The notes: a model not told the origin generated them from the sequence alone. A DNA stretch of 64,000 nt from Prochlorococcus sp. MIT 0604 (GCF_000757845.1 NZ_CP007753.1:1302001-1366000); one strand, 5' to 3'. Counted from the stretch's first letter, positions 6,149-16,781 are shown. Translations and numbers: made by a program.

Positions 6149-7903
6149 TTGCCTGTTAAAGATCATCTAACTCAAATAACAAACGTTCTTGTCATAGGTT
6201 GTGGCGGAGCGGGTCTAAGATCAGCCATCGAGATAAAAAAGTCAGGTCTTGATGTCACTATTCTGGGAAAAAGACCAAAGACTGATGCTCATACCGTTTT
6301 AGCAGCAGGTGGAATTAATGCTGCTTTAGGAACTTTAGATAAAGAAGACACCTGGGAACAACATTTTATTGACACTTACTTAGAGGGATATGGAATAGGA
6401 GATCCTTTAAAGGTTGAAATAATGGCGAAAGAATCACCATCTTTAGTTAAAGAAATAGATAAATGGGGTGCTGATTTTGCAAAATTAAAAAATGGTGAAC
6501 TAGATCAAAGGTTTTTTGGTGCACACAAATATCGTAGAACTTGTTACTCAGGGGATTTTACAGGATTATCAATTTTAAAAACTCTCCTAAAAAAATCAGA
6601 TGAGTTAAAAATTCCTATTTATGATAACCAGTATGTAACTGAATTATTAATTAGAGAAAACACCTGCTTTGGCGCAATGTCATTTAATTTATCTACGTCG
6701 GAAAGGACTGTACACTTTGCTGATGCAGTAGTTTTATGTACAGGGGGGCATACAAGATTATGGAAAAAAAGTTCCTCTAGAAAAAATGAAAATACAGGGG
6801 ATGGATATTATTTAGGACTTAAAGCGGGATGTGAATTAATAGATATGGAAATGGTACAGTTTCACCCATCAGGTATGGTTTCACCTGAAGAAATTGAAGG
6901 TACTTTGGTTACCGAAGCTGTAAGAGGTGAGGGTGGAAGGTTAATAAATAAAAAAGGAGAGAGATTTATGAAAAATTATGATCCAAAAAGAATGGAATTA
7001 TCAACTAGAGATAAAGTAGCAATAGCTAACTACACAGAAATAATTGAAGGTCGAGGAACAAAAAATGGAGCGGTTCTTCTTGATATTAGCCACAAAAGTA
7101 GAGAGTTCATTATTGAGAAACTACCAAATATATATAGACAATTTCTTGAAACTCAAATGCTTGATATTTCAAAATCACCCATGGAAGTTTCGCCTACTGC
7201 CCACTATTCTATGGGTGGAATTTTAGTTAATCCAGAAGATTTATCTACTTCAGTAAAGGGCCTTTTCGCAGCAGGAGAAGTAGCAGGAGGACTGCATGGA
7301 GCTAATCGTTTAGGTGGAAATTCTTTGGCAGAAATTCTTATTTTTGGCAAACGTGCTGGTATTGCATCCTCAAAATATTCAAAAAGAATTGATCAACAAT
7401 TAAGATCTAATGAAACTATTGCCTTTGCGCATGAAAACATTAATAAGTTCATCAAAAATGGAGATGAACTAGTCAGGCCTCTTCAACACGAATTACGATT
7501 AATAATGTGGAAATATTGTGGCGTAATCAAAAACGAAACTTTACTTAGAGAAGGATTATCAAAAATTGAAACTATCAAAACCAAAATAGATAAAATCGAT
7601 ATCAGAATCGATAAACATAATTGCGAAGATCTAGCTTTGATTTTTGACTTACAATCTTCTTTGATAAGTGCAAAAGCTACAATTCTTTCAGCACTCCAAA
7701 GAAATGAAAGTAGGGGGGCACATCAAAGAAGTGATTGCCCATCACTTGACCCTTCATTTAAATATAATTGTCTAGTCAGAATGGACGAAAATAATAATTT
7801 AATAATATCTAAATCTCCTCTAAAAGAATTAAACGAAAAGTTAAAGACAATTATTGTAAGTGAAAAAAGAGAAGAAGACATAAAGAATAAATTGCTTGAG
7901 TAA
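6149..7903 (+). CDS. Succinate dehydrogenase/fumarate reductase flavoprotein-like subunit
   Basis: The 584-aa protein belongs to the SdhA/FrdA/NadB flavoprotein family. It has a Rossmann FAD motif GCGGAG near residue 18, AHTVLAAGG, in which the His matches the covalent FAD His of SdhA/FrdA and is absent from aspartate oxidase, FHPSG, the catalytic RGEGG region, HYSMGG and NRLGGNSL. The start is TTG at 6149; an in-frame stop lies just upstream. No iron-sulfur or membrane subunit is adjacent, so the partner must be elsewhere or the enzyme acts alone. NadB is less likely because of the His. Confidence 0.85.
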   Translation: MPVKDHLTQITNVLVIGCGGAGLRSAIEIKKSGLDVTILGKRPKTDAHTVLAAGGINAALGTLDKEDTWEQHFIDTYLEGYGIGDPLKVEIMAKESPSLVKEIDKWGADFAKLKNGELDQRFFGAHKYRRTCYSGDFTGLSILKTLLKKSDELKIPIYDNQYVTELLIRENTCFGAMSFNLSTSERTVHFADAVVLCTGGHTRLWKKSSSRKNENTGDGYYLGLKAGCELIDMEMVQFHPSGMVSPEEIEGTLVTEAVRGEGGRLINKKGERFMKNYDPKRMELSTRDKVAIANYTEIIEGRGTKNGAVLLDISHKSREFIIEKLPNIYRQFLETQMLDISKSPMEVSPTAHYSMGGILVNPEDLSTSVKGLFAAGEVAGGLHGANRLGGNSLAEILIFGKRAGIASSKYSKRIDQQLRSNETIAFAHENINKFIKNGDELVRPLQHELRLIMWKYCGVIKNETLLREGLSKIETIKTKIDKIDIRIDKHNCEDLALIFDLQSSLISAKATILSALQRNESRGAHQRSDCPSLDPSFKYNCLVRMDENNNLIISKSPLKELNEKLKTIIVSEKREEDIKNKLLE

Positions 7904-7979
7904 TTTCAAAATTTAATATCAAATTGAAAGACACATATTACATACATCTTTTATAGAAAGGTATAATTTTTGACTTTAA

Positions 7980-8597
7980 CTAAACCTTTCTCCAGACAGC
8001 TAATAATTTTCCTTGAAAAACCACCTCATCTAAATCTAGCTCAATAGGTTCATAAGCTGGATTAGCAGCTTCTAAGTAAATTTTTTGACCTTTTTTTGAA
8101 AAATATTTCAAAGTCGTACCTAGTCCTGGGACCATAGCGCTAACAATCATTCCATTTCTTAGCGAATAAGAATCTTTAATAGGTTCCATCAAAACCATAT
8201 CTCCATGCGCAATACAAGCATTTATCATTGAATCACCATTTACAGTTAAGGCAAAAACATCTTTTTTTTGTAAAACTTCAGATAGATCCAAATTTTCATT
8301 AACATCAGAAAAAGTTTCAATTAAACCTCCTGCAGCGACAGAACCCATAATTGGAACTCCACCAGTAATTTCGTCTACTATTTGCATAGTTCTAGCTTTG
8401 CCTTCTTGCCAAGAAATGTAACCTTTTTCCTGCAAATGTTTCAATCTACTCTGAATTGGTGCAGGAGATTTTAATCCCATTGCCTGCATCATTTGTCTAA
8501 TGGAAGGACTATGCTGAAAATTCTTCATATAATCCTTTATCCATACATAAAGCTCATTTTGAGCATCTGTAAGATTTTCCTCAGAATAATAATCCAC
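7980..8597 (-). CDS. lexA: LexA repressor
   Basis: LexA is a transcriptional repressor with a self-cleaving protease domain. In cyanobacteria its targets go beyond the SOS response. The 205-aa product has an N-terminal winged helix (about 27-63), an Ala89-Gly90 cleavage site, catalytic Ser123 (GDSM) and Lys164 (TTLKYF), so autocleavage chemistry looks intact. A perfect inverted repeat lies immediately upstream of its start and is probably an autoregulatory operator. It converges with the flavoprotein gene. Length and domain order are normal. Confidence 0.95.
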   Translation of the reverse strand: MDYYSEENLTDAQNELYVWIKDYMKNFQHSPSIRQMMQAMGLKSPAPIQSRLKHLQEKGYISWQEGKARTMQIVDEITGGVPIMGSVAAGGLIETFSDVNENLDLSEVLQKKDVFALTVNGDSMINACIAHGDMVLMEPIKDSYSLRNGMIVSAMVPGLGTTLKYFSKKGQKIYLEAANPAYEPIELDLDEVVFQGKLLAVWRKV

Positions 8598-8601
8598 TAA
8601 A

Positions 8602-8625
8602 ACAAATGTACTCTAATACATTTGT
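8602..8625. promoter_or_regulatory. Palindromic operator in front of lexA
   Basis: ACAAATGTA at 8602-8610 and TACATTTGT at 8617-8625 are perfect 9-bp inverted arms around CTCTAA. The core TGTAC-n4-ATACA resembles the GTAC-type LexA boxes of cyanobacteria. It ends five bases before the lexA start codon, so a bound dimer would block both promoter clearance and the ribosome site. Autoregulation by LexA is inferred from position. Confidence 0.7.
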
Positions 8626-8654
8626 ACCTTTATTTAGAATATATTGCAAGTACT

Positions 8655-9581
8655 TTAGCTGAGCAAGCATGCTAAAAGAGCTTGCTGCGCATGCATTCTG
8701 TTTTCTGCCTGCTGAAAAATTCTACTTTTTTCACTTTCAAAAGCTTCATTTGTTATCTCCTTACCTCTATATGCAGGAAGGCAGTGGAGAATAATCGCAT
8801 CTTTATTAGCTTTACTTACTAAATTATTATCGATAGTAAATTTATCAAAATTTTTATCTTTATCTTCTTTTAGATTTTCGTCTCCCATAGAGGTCCAAAC
8901 ATCTGTATAGAGAACATTTGCTCCTAATACCGCAGTATTAGGATCGTTAGTTATTTTTAGGAGATTACTATCTTTATATATTTCTAGAGCTTTTTTAATA
9001 ACTAATGAGTTTGGCTCATAACCTTTAGGGCATGCAATTCTGATTTCTACTCCTAGTAAAGCCCCACACAAAATTATCGAGTTAGCAACATTATTACCAT
9101 CACCTATAAATGTCAAAACCGTATTTTTAAAATCAACAAATTCCTCTTTAATCGTCATGTAATCAGCTAAAGCTTGGCAAGGATGTTCTAAATCTGTGAG
9201 TGCATTAATAACTGGCTTAGAGGACCATTTTGCATACTCTTCCAAATCAGTTTGTTTAAATGTTCTTATCGCAAGAACATCGCAGTATCTACTTAGCACT
9301 CTTGCTGTATCTCTAATTGGCTCTCCTCTCCCAATTTGTGAAGTAGTAGGATTTAGGTCAACTGTGGTGCCGCCAAGTCTTGACATTGCCACCTGGAAAC
9401 TAACTCTGGTACGAGTTGATGACTTATCAAAAATTAATCCTAAAACTTTTTCTTTAAGTTTTATATTGAGATCTTTATTTTTAAAATTTTTTGCTATTTC
9501 TAAAATATGATGAAATTCTTCACACGAGGTATCCAAGCTTGATAAAAAATTTTTACTTGCAAGCTTGATTGGGTTTAACAT
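8655..9581 (-). CDS. argF: Ornithine carbamoyltransferase
   Basis: ArgF makes citrulline from ornithine and carbamoyl phosphate in arginine synthesis. The 308-aa product has the carbamoyl-phosphate motif SSTRTR at 54-59, HPCQALAD in the middle and the ornithine loop HCLPAYRGKEI near the C terminus. Length and motifs fit OTCase rather than aspartate carbamoyltransferase. It lies between ftsH and lexA, all on the reverse strand, with only 28 bp to the ftsH start side. No arginine operator is recognised. Confidence 0.96.
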   Translation of the reverse strand: MLNPIKLASKNFLSSLDTSCEEFHHILEIAKNFKNKDLNIKLKEKVLGLIFDKSSTRTRVSFQVAMSRLGGTTVDLNPTTSQIGRGEPIRDTARVLSRYCDVLAIRTFKQTDLEEYAKWSSKPVINALTDLEHPCQALADYMTIKEEFVDFKNTVLTFIGDGNNVANSIILCGALLGVEIRIACPKGYEPNSLVIKKALEIYKDSNLLKITNDPNTAVLGANVLYTDVWTSMGDENLKEDKDKNFDKFTIDNNLVSKANKDAIILHCLPAYRGKEITNEAFESEKSRIFQQAENRMHAQQALLACLLS

Positions 9582-9609
9582 CTAACTTTATAAGAAAACT
9601 TAAATTCTA

Positions 9610-11472
9610 CTATGCAGGCATTTTACTCTCTGCTAAGAGGGTTTTAAGATCCTCACCTTCAATAACTTCTTCTTGGAGAATTTTTTGAGAAATAGATTCA
9701 AGAAGAGGTAAATTATTCCTCAAAATATTAAGTGCTGTTTCGTGTGCATCATCGACTAAATCTCTAACCTCTTTGTCTATTGCTTGAGCAGTAGCATCAC
9801 TAACAGATCTTCTTGGATTGTTTCCATTTCCTAAGAACTGACCTCCACCTTGTTTGTCATAGGCGAGGGGACCAAGAATATCACTCATTCCAAATGTACC
9901 GACCATTTGTTCTGCTATATCAGTTGCTCTTTGCAAGTCATTTGAGGCTCCGGTAGTAATTTTTCCAAAAACCACCTCTTCCGCTGATCTTCCTCCAAGG
10001 AGTGTAGCTATTTGTCCTTTTAATTCCTCTTTAGAATTCAAAAATCTTTCTTCTGTTGGCAATTGAAGAGTATAACCCAATGCACTCATCCCTCTTGGGA
10101 CAATTGAAATTTTTGCTACTTTAGATCCTCCCGGCATTAGATGGCCAACAATAGCGTGCCCTACTTCATGATAAGCAACTACTTTCTTCTCATCATCTTG
10201 AAGAACTCTACTTTTCTTCTCTAGACCAGCTACAACCCTTTCTATAGCCTCGCTTAAATCTTGTTGTTCAACACTTTTTCTTTTAGCTCTAGCAGCCAAC
10301 AAAGCCGCCTCATTTACCATGTTAGCCAAATCGGCCCCAGCAAACCCGCTAGTAGCTTGGGCAATAGAGTCCAAGTCAATTGAATCAGCAAGTTTAACTT
10401 TTTTGGTATATATCTCCAAAATAGTTTTTCTACCAGACAAATCAGGTCTATCAACTAATACTTGCCTATCAAATCTTCCAGGCCTTAATAACGCTGCGTC
10501 TAGGACTTCTGGTTGGTTAGTAGCGGCAAGTACTATAACTGGCTTATCTGCGGAAGCAAAGCCATCCATTTCGGTAAGAAGCTGATTTAATGTTTGTTCT
10601 CTTTCATCGTTGCCGCCAACGACACCCATAGATCCAGAACGACTTTTACCAATAGCATCTAATTCATCAATAAAAATAATACATGGAGCTTTTTTCTTGG
10701 CCTGCTCAAATAGATCTCTAACTCTAGCTGCACCTGCACCTACAAAAAGTTCAACAAATTCAGAACCAGAAATAATAAAAAAAGGAACTTCTGCTTCGCC
10801 AGCAACTGCCTTTGAAAGAAGAGTTTTTCCCGTCCCAGGAGGGCCTACAAGAAGAACTCCTTTAGGGATTCGCGCACCGATATCTGTGTATCTCTCAGGT
10901 TTTTTTAAAAAATCAACTATTTCCGTTAATTCATCCTTAGCTTCATCAACTCCAGCTACATCAGCAAATGTTACTTTTGATTCATCATCGGGAACGTAAA
11001 CTTTTGCTTTACTTTTAGTAAAACTAAGCGCACCCTGGGCACCTCCTCCACCCATACTTCTTCTAGCGAAGAACTGTAAAACAAGTATAAAGATTAAAGG
11101 AGGAACAACCCAACTCAATATAGTTGAGAAAAAATTAGGTTTTTTAGGGGGAGCGGCAGCGAATTCAACCCCTTTACTTTCTAACCTTTGTGGAAGGTCC
11201 ATATCAAAAATTGGGGTTGTTGCTAAAACAGAAGGTGCGCCTTCTTCAGCTCCATTTAACTCATATCTAATCTGTTCTTGAGTGATATATGCACGCTTAA
11301 CTTCTCCATCATTAACCTGATCTATAAATAATGAATAAGGAACCCTAGGGATTTGCATATTTTGATTAGGGAAAAGGCTGCTAAATAATAGTAATGCTCC
11401 AACTCCTATCAAAATGATATTTACTATTCCAAATCTTCTATTAGGTTGATTATCGTCTTGTCTTATTGGCAT
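9610..11472 (-). CDS. ftsH: ATP-dependent zinc metalloprotease FtsH
   Basis: FtsH is a membrane AAA+ protease that degrades damaged membrane proteins, in cyanobacteria notably photosystem II D1. The 620-aa protein has a TM segment at about 17-34, a lumenal domain, a second TM at about 117-134, Walker A GPPGTGKT at 210-217, the AAA second region of homology and the zinc motif HEVGH near 435. Cyanobacteria have several FtsH paralogues, and I cannot tell which one this is. The start is the ATG at 11472. Confidence 0.97.
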   Translation of the reverse strand: MPIRQDDNQPNRRFGIVNIILIGVGALLLFSSLFPNQNMQIPRVPYSLFIDQVNDGEVKRAYITQEQIRYELNGAEEGAPSVLATTPIFDMDLPQRLESKGVEFAAAPPKKPNFFSTILSWVVPPLIFILVLQFFARRSMGGGGAQGALSFTKSKAKVYVPDDESKVTFADVAGVDEAKDELTEIVDFLKKPERYTDIGARIPKGVLLVGPPGTGKTLLSKAVAGEAEVPFFIISGSEFVELFVGAGAARVRDLFEQAKKKAPCIIFIDELDAIGKSRSGSMGVVGGNDEREQTLNQLLTEMDGFASADKPVIVLAATNQPEVLDAALLRPGRFDRQVLVDRPDLSGRKTILEIYTKKVKLADSIDLDSIAQATSGFAGADLANMVNEAALLAARAKRKSVEQQDLSEAIERVVAGLEKKSRVLQDDEKKVVAYHEVGHAIVGHLMPGGSKVAKISIVPRGMSALGYTLQLPTEERFLNSKEELKGQIATLLGGRSAEEVVFGKITTGASNDLQRATDIAEQMVGTFGMSDILGPLAYDKQGGGQFLGNGNNPRRSVSDATAQAIDKEVRDLVDDAHETALNILRNNLPLLESISQKILQEEVIEGEDLKTLLAESKMPA

Positions 11473-11586
11473 AGTTATGGTCAGGTTTGAACTTATTATA
11501 AACTAAACGAAGAGTTTCCGTATCTGTATTATTTTTTTTGGGTAAGAACCGTACGGTACTTTGACTCATATAAATTAGTACAAAAA

Positions 11587-12681
11587 TTAATTTTTAAATG
11601 AACTTTTAACACATATATCATTTCCAATCAAACTAAACTGAGAAGCACTTAATTTAATAATTTCGTGCATTTCTTTAAATTCAAAATCACTTAGAGGATT
11701 CATACTATTTTCTCCACCTAAAATTTTTGGGGCAATAAAAGTAATAAGTTCCTGAATACAATTAGATTGAATAGCGGCAGTAGCCAATCCCGGGCCACAT
11801 TCCCAAAGAACTTTATTACATCCTCTTTTTGCAAGTATTTTTGAAATTAACTCTGGATTATCTGATAATACCTTTTCAACCTCTACACATTTTGGAATTC
11901 TTGAGAGGTAGCTTTCATTTGCTGTAGAAGAATCATAAATAACTAGTGTTTTTGCCTTACTACAATCCCAAAGATTAGATTTTAAAGGGAGGTCTAAACT
12001 TTTTGTGAAAACAACTCGCAAAGGCTCGGGACTTTTGGAACCTCTAGTAGTCAAAAGTGGGTTGTCTCTTCTTAATGTGTTTCCCCCAATGATTATTGCA
12101 TCAAATTCTGCTCTAAAAGAATGAACTAATGATCTTGATTCATCATTAGTAATCCATTTACTTTTTCCATTTTTTAAAGCTATTCTTCCATCTATACTCA
12201 TTGCCCATTTAAGAACACCAAATGCCTTTTTAGTAATATTCCTATGAATGAAAGCTTTATTTAGATCTAAGGATTCTTTTTTACATAATCCTAAGTGAAC
12301 TTGTATTCCAGCTTCTTTTAGAAGCTTAATACCTTTACCAGAAACTCTTTTATCAGGGTCTTCAATAGATATATATACCTTTTTTAACCCAGAAGATATC
12401 ACCTTATCTACACATGGAGGTGTTTTACCTTGATGGCAACAAGGTTCAAGATTCACATACATTGTTCCACCTTTAGCATCCTTTTTTAAATTATTAAAAG
12501 CCATTGCTTCTGCATGAGGCATCCCTGCCTTGAAATGAAATCCTTCTGAAATAAGGCTTCCATTCTTGTCAAGTATCACAGCTCCCACCCTAGGGTTAGG
12601 ACTCGTTGTATTTTTGCCTAAGGAAGCCAAAAAAATTGCTCTCTTCATCCATTTTGTATGGCTTACATTTATTTCAGACAT
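11587..12681 (-). CDS. ribD: Bifunctional diaminohydroxyphosphoribosylaminopyrimidine deaminase/reductase
   Basis: RibD performs the deamination and the side-chain reduction in riboflavin synthesis. The N-terminal deaminase has the zinc ligands HAE and PCCHQGKTPPC, at about 56-58 and 80-90 with this start. The C-terminal half is the NADPH-dependent reductase, with GRIALKNGKSKWIT and DAIIIGGNTLRRDNP. An upstream TTG two codons earlier is possible, but ATG at 12681 is preferred. It is followed closely by an unrelated protease gene. No FMN riboswitch is visible upstream, where a DUF3122 gene ends 16 bp away. Confidence 0.95.
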   Translation of the reverse strand: MSEINVSHTKWMKRAIFLASLGKNTTSPNPRVGAVILDKNGSLISEGFHFKAGMPHAEAMAFNNLKKDAKGGTMYVNLEPCCHQGKTPPCVDKVISSGLKKVYISIEDPDKRVSGKGIKLLKEAGIQVHLGLCKKESLDLNKAFIHRNITKKAFGVLKWAMSIDGRIALKNGKSKWITNDESRSLVHSFRAEFDAIIIGGNTLRRDNPLLTTRGSKSPEPLRVVFTKSLDLPLKSNLWDCSKAKTLVIYDSSTANESYLSRIPKCVEVEKVLSDNPELISKILAKRGCNKVLWECGPGLATAAIQSNCIQELITFIAPKILGGENSMNPLSDFEFKEMHEIIKLSASQFSLIGNDICVKSSFKN

Positions 12682-12696
12682 CTCCAAAAATCAAAT

Positions 12697-13197
12697 TCAG
12701 TTTATTGATCTCCACTCTTTAACAACGAAAGGCGGAACAGGTAACTCAGAAAAAACTCCTGACAAAGATAATCTTAATGGTCTATTTTTATCTAAATTTT
12801 TAATCAATTCATCAAGATCGAATTCTGCTGCAGCTTGTCTCCCATCATTTGCCAATTCCACATTAAGTGATGTTTTATCATCTAAAAGCCACTGTTTTCT
12901 ACCTGATTCAACCTTCAAGTCAGTAGGATGATCAATTCTGAGATTTCCTGGATATCCTATTACTCTTAAGATCAATTTATCTTCAAAAAGAGTTGATTTA
13001 TAAGCTACTAATTGCCAAGTTTCAAAGTCCAAGTCCCTTAAGAACTCACTGCTAGCATTAATTAATTCACCATTTATTTCTGTTTCTGCAACTTCTGCAG
13101 ATACTTTTAATGGGTTAAAAATAAAGGAGATTAGTAAAAGTAAAGGTAATATTCCTTTTAAAAAAATATTTTTATTTGATTTTGTAATTTTCTTCAT
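12697..13197 (-). CDS. DUF3122-type secreted protein
   Basis: A 166-aa cyanobacterial protein resembling the DUF3122 family, function unknown. The N terminus is a clear signal peptide (basic start, hydrophobic core about 15-29, cleavage near VSA-EV at 34). The mature part is mainly beta-type with no catalytic motif. Its start overlaps the end of the upstream 83-aa gene by 26 bp, so the two are probably cotranscribed with ribD. The family name is from memory of the pattern; export across the inner membrane is well supported. Confidence 0.75.
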   Translation of the reverse strand: MKKITKSNKNIFLKGILPLLLLISFIFNPLKVSAEVAETEINGELINASSEFLRDLDFETWQLVAYKSTLFEDKLILRVIGYPGNLRIDHPTDLKVESGRKQWLLDDKTSLNVELANDGRQAAAEFDLDELIKNLDKNRPLRLSLSGVFSELPVPPFVVKEWRSIN

Positions 13198-13423
13198 TTT
13201 CAGAATCCATCAGGGCATCAAGAGTTACAGCTGTTCTTACAATAGCTTGATATCTTTTGATTATTTTACGATTTTTTTCTATAACTCGAGATAAATTCAA
13301 AGTATCTTTTTCAGAATAGCTAGATGTTAAATCGCTAGAATCTTCTTCAATAAACTCAAATTCACTATCTTTATTAATTAGAGTTAACAATAAATCATGT
13401 AATCTCTTTCTCCTTTCAGACAA
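13172..13423 (-). CDS. Conserved small cyanobacterial protein, unknown
   Basis: An 83-aa acidic, probably helical protein without signal peptide or membrane segment. The only upstream start that gives a sensible length is TTG at 13423. It overlaps the DUF3122 gene by 26 bp, which supports a real operon. The C-terminal half (KRYQAIVRTAVTLDAL region) looks like an amphipathic helix. I do not recognise the family. Divergent cobL begins 80 bp away. Confidence 0.6.
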   Translation of the reverse strand: MSERRKRLHDLLLTLINKDSEFEFIEEDSSDLTSSYSEKDTLNLSRVIEKNRKIIKRYQAIVRTAVTLDALMDSENEENYKIK

Positions 13424-13506
13424 TTAACTTACCATGATAGCTCGAATAATAATAAGATAACTTAATAAAACATTCAAACAATTTAGTTCCATTTCATTAA
13501 ATATTG

Positions 13507-14781
13507 ATGACTGAAGTTAATAGAAAAATTCATGTAATTGGGATTAATTCTTATAAATTTGAGCATCTATCTTTCAAATTACAAAATCTATTTTTAGAAA
13601 CAGAAATTATAATAGCTCCAAATTCATATTTTGAAGAAATTAAATCATGGAGCGAAAATGGTTTATTAAAAAAGAAATTATTTATTTCGAGCAAAAGTAA
13701 TAACGAACTTGTTAACTTGCTTAAATCTCAAAAAACTGATGTTATTTTAATTTCTAGAGGAGATCCCCTTTGGTTTGGAATTGGGAGAATATTACTAGAA
13801 AATTTTTCAAAAGATGAATTAAGTTTCTACCCTTCAAATACTTGCATTCAATTAGCATTTAGTAAGTTAAAGATTCCGTGGCAAGATACTGTTAATGTAA
13901 GTATTCACGGCAGAGATTCTAATAAGTTAGTCGAGGCTCTTAAAGCAAGGCCTTCAAGTTTGTCTATTATTACAGATTCAAATAATAAAAGTTTAGAAAT
14001 AATCAAAAGGAACTTATCAGAATTAAATCTTATTGACTTCTATGATTTTTGGCTCTGTGAAGAAATAGGATTCGACAAAGAAAATATAAGAAAATTAAAT
14101 CTTAACGAATCATTGCCCTCTGACATATCAAGTTTGAACATTGTTATTCTTACAAAAACAAAGGGAAATAACTCAATTAATAATCTCCCTCCTTTCGGAA
14201 TTAGCGACCATATTTTTAAAACTTTTGATGATAGACCAAATTTATTTACTAAAAGAGAGGTTCGCATTCAAATCTTAGCTGATCTAGAGCTCCCTAAAAA
14301 TGGTGTCATATGGGATATAGGAGCAGGTTGTGGATCAATTGGCTTAGAGGCATTAAAGTTGAGTCCTAATTTAGATTTGTTTTGTATCGATAAAAGGATT
14401 GGCTCAAAAGAATTAATAGTTGAAAACTCAAAAAGGCTTGGAGTTAAACCTAAATTTATTTGTGAAGAAGACATAAATAATATCTTGAAGACAAAAAATT
14501 TAAGTTCTTTTGAAAAACCTAATAGATTAGTAATTGGGGGATGTAGTAAAAAGACTAAACTTCAAATTATTAATTCCTTGGCTCAGTGGATGAGCATTGG
14601 AGATATTATAGTTATCCCAATAATTGATATTCAAACTATTAAAGACTTGAAAGAAGAATTAGAAGATAAAAAATTCATAACAAATTTAAATTTAATTCAG
14701 ACCTATAAAAGCTTAAGTATCGCTGAAGGAATAAGATTAGAACCAAATAATCCTGTTTTTCTTTTAAAAGGGAAAAAATAA
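13507..14781 (+). CDS. cobL: Precorrin-6Y C5,15-methyltransferase, CbiE-CbiT fusion
   Basis: CobL methylates precorrin-6Y at C5 and C15 and removes the C12 acetate carboxyl in cobalamin or pseudocobalamin synthesis. The N-terminal half is a CbiE-type tetrapyrrole methylase (ISRGDPLWFG). The C-terminal half from about residue 240 is a CbiT-type SAM methyltransferase with IWDIGAGCGSIGLEAL. I take ATG at 13507; a TTG directly before it would add one Met. The reading frame is intact and full length for the fusion. cbiB near 62 kb belongs to the same pathway. Confidence 0.93.
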   Translation: MTEVNRKIHVIGINSYKFEHLSFKLQNLFLETEIIIAPNSYFEEIKSWSENGLLKKKLFISSKSNNELVNLLKSQKTDVILISRGDPLWFGIGRILLENFSKDELSFYPSNTCIQLAFSKLKIPWQDTVNVSIHGRDSNKLVEALKARPSSLSIITDSNNKSLEIIKRNLSELNLIDFYDFWLCEEIGFDKENIRKLNLNESLPSDISSLNIVILTKTKGNNSINNLPPFGISDHIFKTFDDRPNLFTKREVRIQILADLELPKNGVIWDIGAGCGSIGLEALKLSPNLDLFCIDKRIGSKELIVENSKRLGVKPKFICEEDINNILKTKNLSSFEKPNRLVIGGCSKKTKLQIINSLAQWMSIGDIIVIPIIDIQTIKDLKEELEDKKFITNLNLIQTYKSLSIAEGIRLEPNNPVFLLKGKK

Positions 14782-14794
14782 ATTCAAATAATTG

Positions 14795-15703
14795 TTATTT
14801 GTTTGGTTTAGCCACATGGGGCAACCCCCAACCTAGTTTATTTCTTAAAACTTGGAAAAATTCATGATCTTCAAGTCGAATAAACTTTACTGAATGTTTG
14901 CTTTTTCTTATTAAAACTCTATCTTCAGGCCAAACATAACAACCAGCATTTCCATCAACAACCATTACCAACCTCTCAGGAGTTGCAGGGAAAACAGTTA
15001 CTGGCTCTGAATCATTAAAAACTAATGCCCGAGACGCCAATGAATGTGGAGCAATTGGAGTTAATTGAACTACTGGGCAATCGGGGGTAATAACTGGCCC
15101 TCCAGCGCTAAGAGAATAGGCAGTAGATCCAGTTGGAGTAGATAAAATTACTCCATCAGCTGAAATATCTACAGGAGCATGTCGCCCTATAGAAATCTCA
15201 AAATGACACATGCTTGTTAGAGGTTCTCTATGAAGAGCCATCTCATTAAGGCAGAGAGACTCCCATCTCCTCTGATCATTCCTCATTACACTAATAATCA
15301 AGCATGTTCTTTCTTCAATATCCCAATTTCCAGAAATAATTTTATCTATTGCTTCATCAATATTAGATAAATAAGCTTCCGCAAGAAAACCTAAATGACC
15401 AGTATTTATTGTAAGGATTGGAATTTTTGCAGGTGCTGTTTGCCTTGCTGCAGAAAGAACTGTTCCATCTCCACCAAGAACAACAGCAAATTCCATGGAC
15501 GCGTCAAACCCCTCAGGAACACAATTCTTATATCCCAAAGGACGAACATGTTGATCGGGATTAGCAAATCCAACCATTCCACCAGAGCTACTAACTCTCA
15601 CAACTTCATAATTAGATTTTTCCAATTTTTTCTGCACAGAACTTGCAGTTTGAACAGCAAGTTCTTTCCCATCATTTACTATCAGCCCAGCTTTAAGTAC
15701 CAA
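14795..15703 (-). CDS. nadK: NAD(+) kinase
   Basis: NadK phosphorylates NAD to NADP. The 302-aa product has the diacylglycerol-kinase-like motifs [21 protein letters not shown] and the NAD-binding [21 protein letters not shown]. The start is TTG at 15703; no ATG precedes the conserved N terminus. Cyanobacteria usually have two NADK paralogues, and this one has the normal single-domain layout. It converges with cobL with a 13-bp gap and lies 70 bp downstream of pheS on the same strand. Confidence 0.96.
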   Translation of the reverse strand: MVLKAGLIVNDGKELAVQTASSVQKKLEKSNYEVVRVSSSGGMVGFANPDQHVRPLGYKNCVPEGFDASMEFAVVLGGDGTVLSAARQTAPAKIPILTINTGHLGFLAEAYLSNIDEAIDKIISGNWDIEERTCLIISVMRNDQRRWESLCLNEMALHREPLTSMCHFEISIGRHAPVDISADGVILSTPTGSTAYSLSAGGPVITPDCPVVQLTPIAPHSLASRALVFNDSEPVTVFPATPERLVMVVDGNAGCYVWPEDRVLIRKSKHSVKFIRLEDHEFFQVLRNKLGWGLPHVAKPNK

Positions 15704-15773
15704 TCAAACAAATAAAACTACTACTATCTTAAACTAATTTGCTAGACAATCCTAATTTAAAATTTCGATTTTA

Positions 15774-16781
15774 TTAGAACTGTTCTAAGAATCTAAGATC
15801 ATTTGTATAAAATTTTCTGATGTCGTCAATCTGATGTCTTACCATACAAAATCTTTCAACTCCCAAGCCAGCTGCGAATCCAGTCCATTTCTCAGAATCT
15901 ATTCCTAATTTTTCTAAGACCTTAGGATCTACCATTCCGCATCCCATTACTTCTAACCATTTACCTTTCCATTGAACATCTACCTCCGCAGAAGGTTCAG
16001 TAAATGGGAAATAACTAGCTCTAAATCTTACAGGAATATCTCCAAAAAAGGTCTTTAAAAATGTAAGAACTGTTCCTCGTAAATGACTAAAGTTAATATC
16101 TTTATCGATACATAAAACCTCAACCTGATTAAATACAGGCGAATGGGTAGCATCTACTGCATCTCTCCTATATACTCTCCCGGGGGCAATGATTCTTACT
16201 GGAGGTGGATTTTTCTCCAAAAATCTTATCTGTACGGGAGAAGTATGTGTCCTTAAAAGTCGATTTTCATCTAAGTAGAAAGTATCCTGCATATCTCTTG
16301 CAGGATGATTTTTGGGTATATTGAGAGACTCAAAATTATAAAAATCTGTTTCTATTTCAGGGCCACTTTCAACTGAGTATCCTAAACCACAAAAAATATC
16401 TATTATTTCATCTTGAGTTGAAATCAAAGGATGTTTATTTCCAGGGGGGGTTCCAATTGGAGGAATAGTTACATCAATTTTTTCTTTCTTAATCTTTTCA
16501 TCTAATCTTTGACTGTTTAGTTTATTTTTTCTTTCAGTAATTAATTCTTGCAAATTTATCTTTATTAAATTTGCCATCTTGCCAATAATCGGTCTATCAG
16601 TAGCAGATAATTGACCCATTGTTTTCAAGATAATTGACAAATCACCTTTTTTTCCTAGTAAAGAAACTCTCAATTGATCCAGTTCTTCATGAGTATTAGA
16701 ATTATCTATATTATTTTTTGCTTTTAGAGAAAGATTATTTAGTTTTTCCTCAATTTGACCTAATGATTCAATTTCACTCAC
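15774..16781 (-). CDS. pheS: Phenylalanyl-tRNA synthetase alpha subunit
   Basis: PheS is the catalytic subunit of the alpha2-beta2 enzyme that charges tRNA-Phe. The 335-aa product has an N-terminal coiled-coil arm (about 1-95). The class II catalytic core carries motif 2 ([18 protein letters not shown]), the phenylalanine-binding [10 protein letters not shown] and motif 3 GLGVERFCM. Length is normal. pheT is not adjacent, which is common in cyanobacteria. It is divergent from surE with a 67-bp spacer that must hold both promoters. Confidence 0.97.
   Translation of the reverse strand: MSEIESLGQIEEKLNNLSLKAKNNIDNSNTHEELDQLRVSLLGKKGDLSIILKTMGQLSATDRPIIGKMANLIKINLQELITERKNKLNSQRLDEKIKKEKIDVTIPPIGTPPGNKHPLISTQDEIIDIFCGLGYSVESGPEIETDFYNFESLNIPKNHPARDMQDTFYLDENRLLRTHTSPVQIRFLEKNPPPVRIIAPGRVYRRDAVDATHSPVFNQVEVLCIDKDINFSHLRGTVLTFLKTFFGDIPVRFRASYFPFTEPSAEVDVQWKGKWLEVMGCGMVDPKVLEKLGIDSEKWTGFAAGLGVERFCMVRHQIDDIRKFYTNDLRFLEQF

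Noticed and set aside
10319..10999. Forward ORFs inside ftsH
   Set aside because: Antisense shadows of a highly conserved AAA protease gene.
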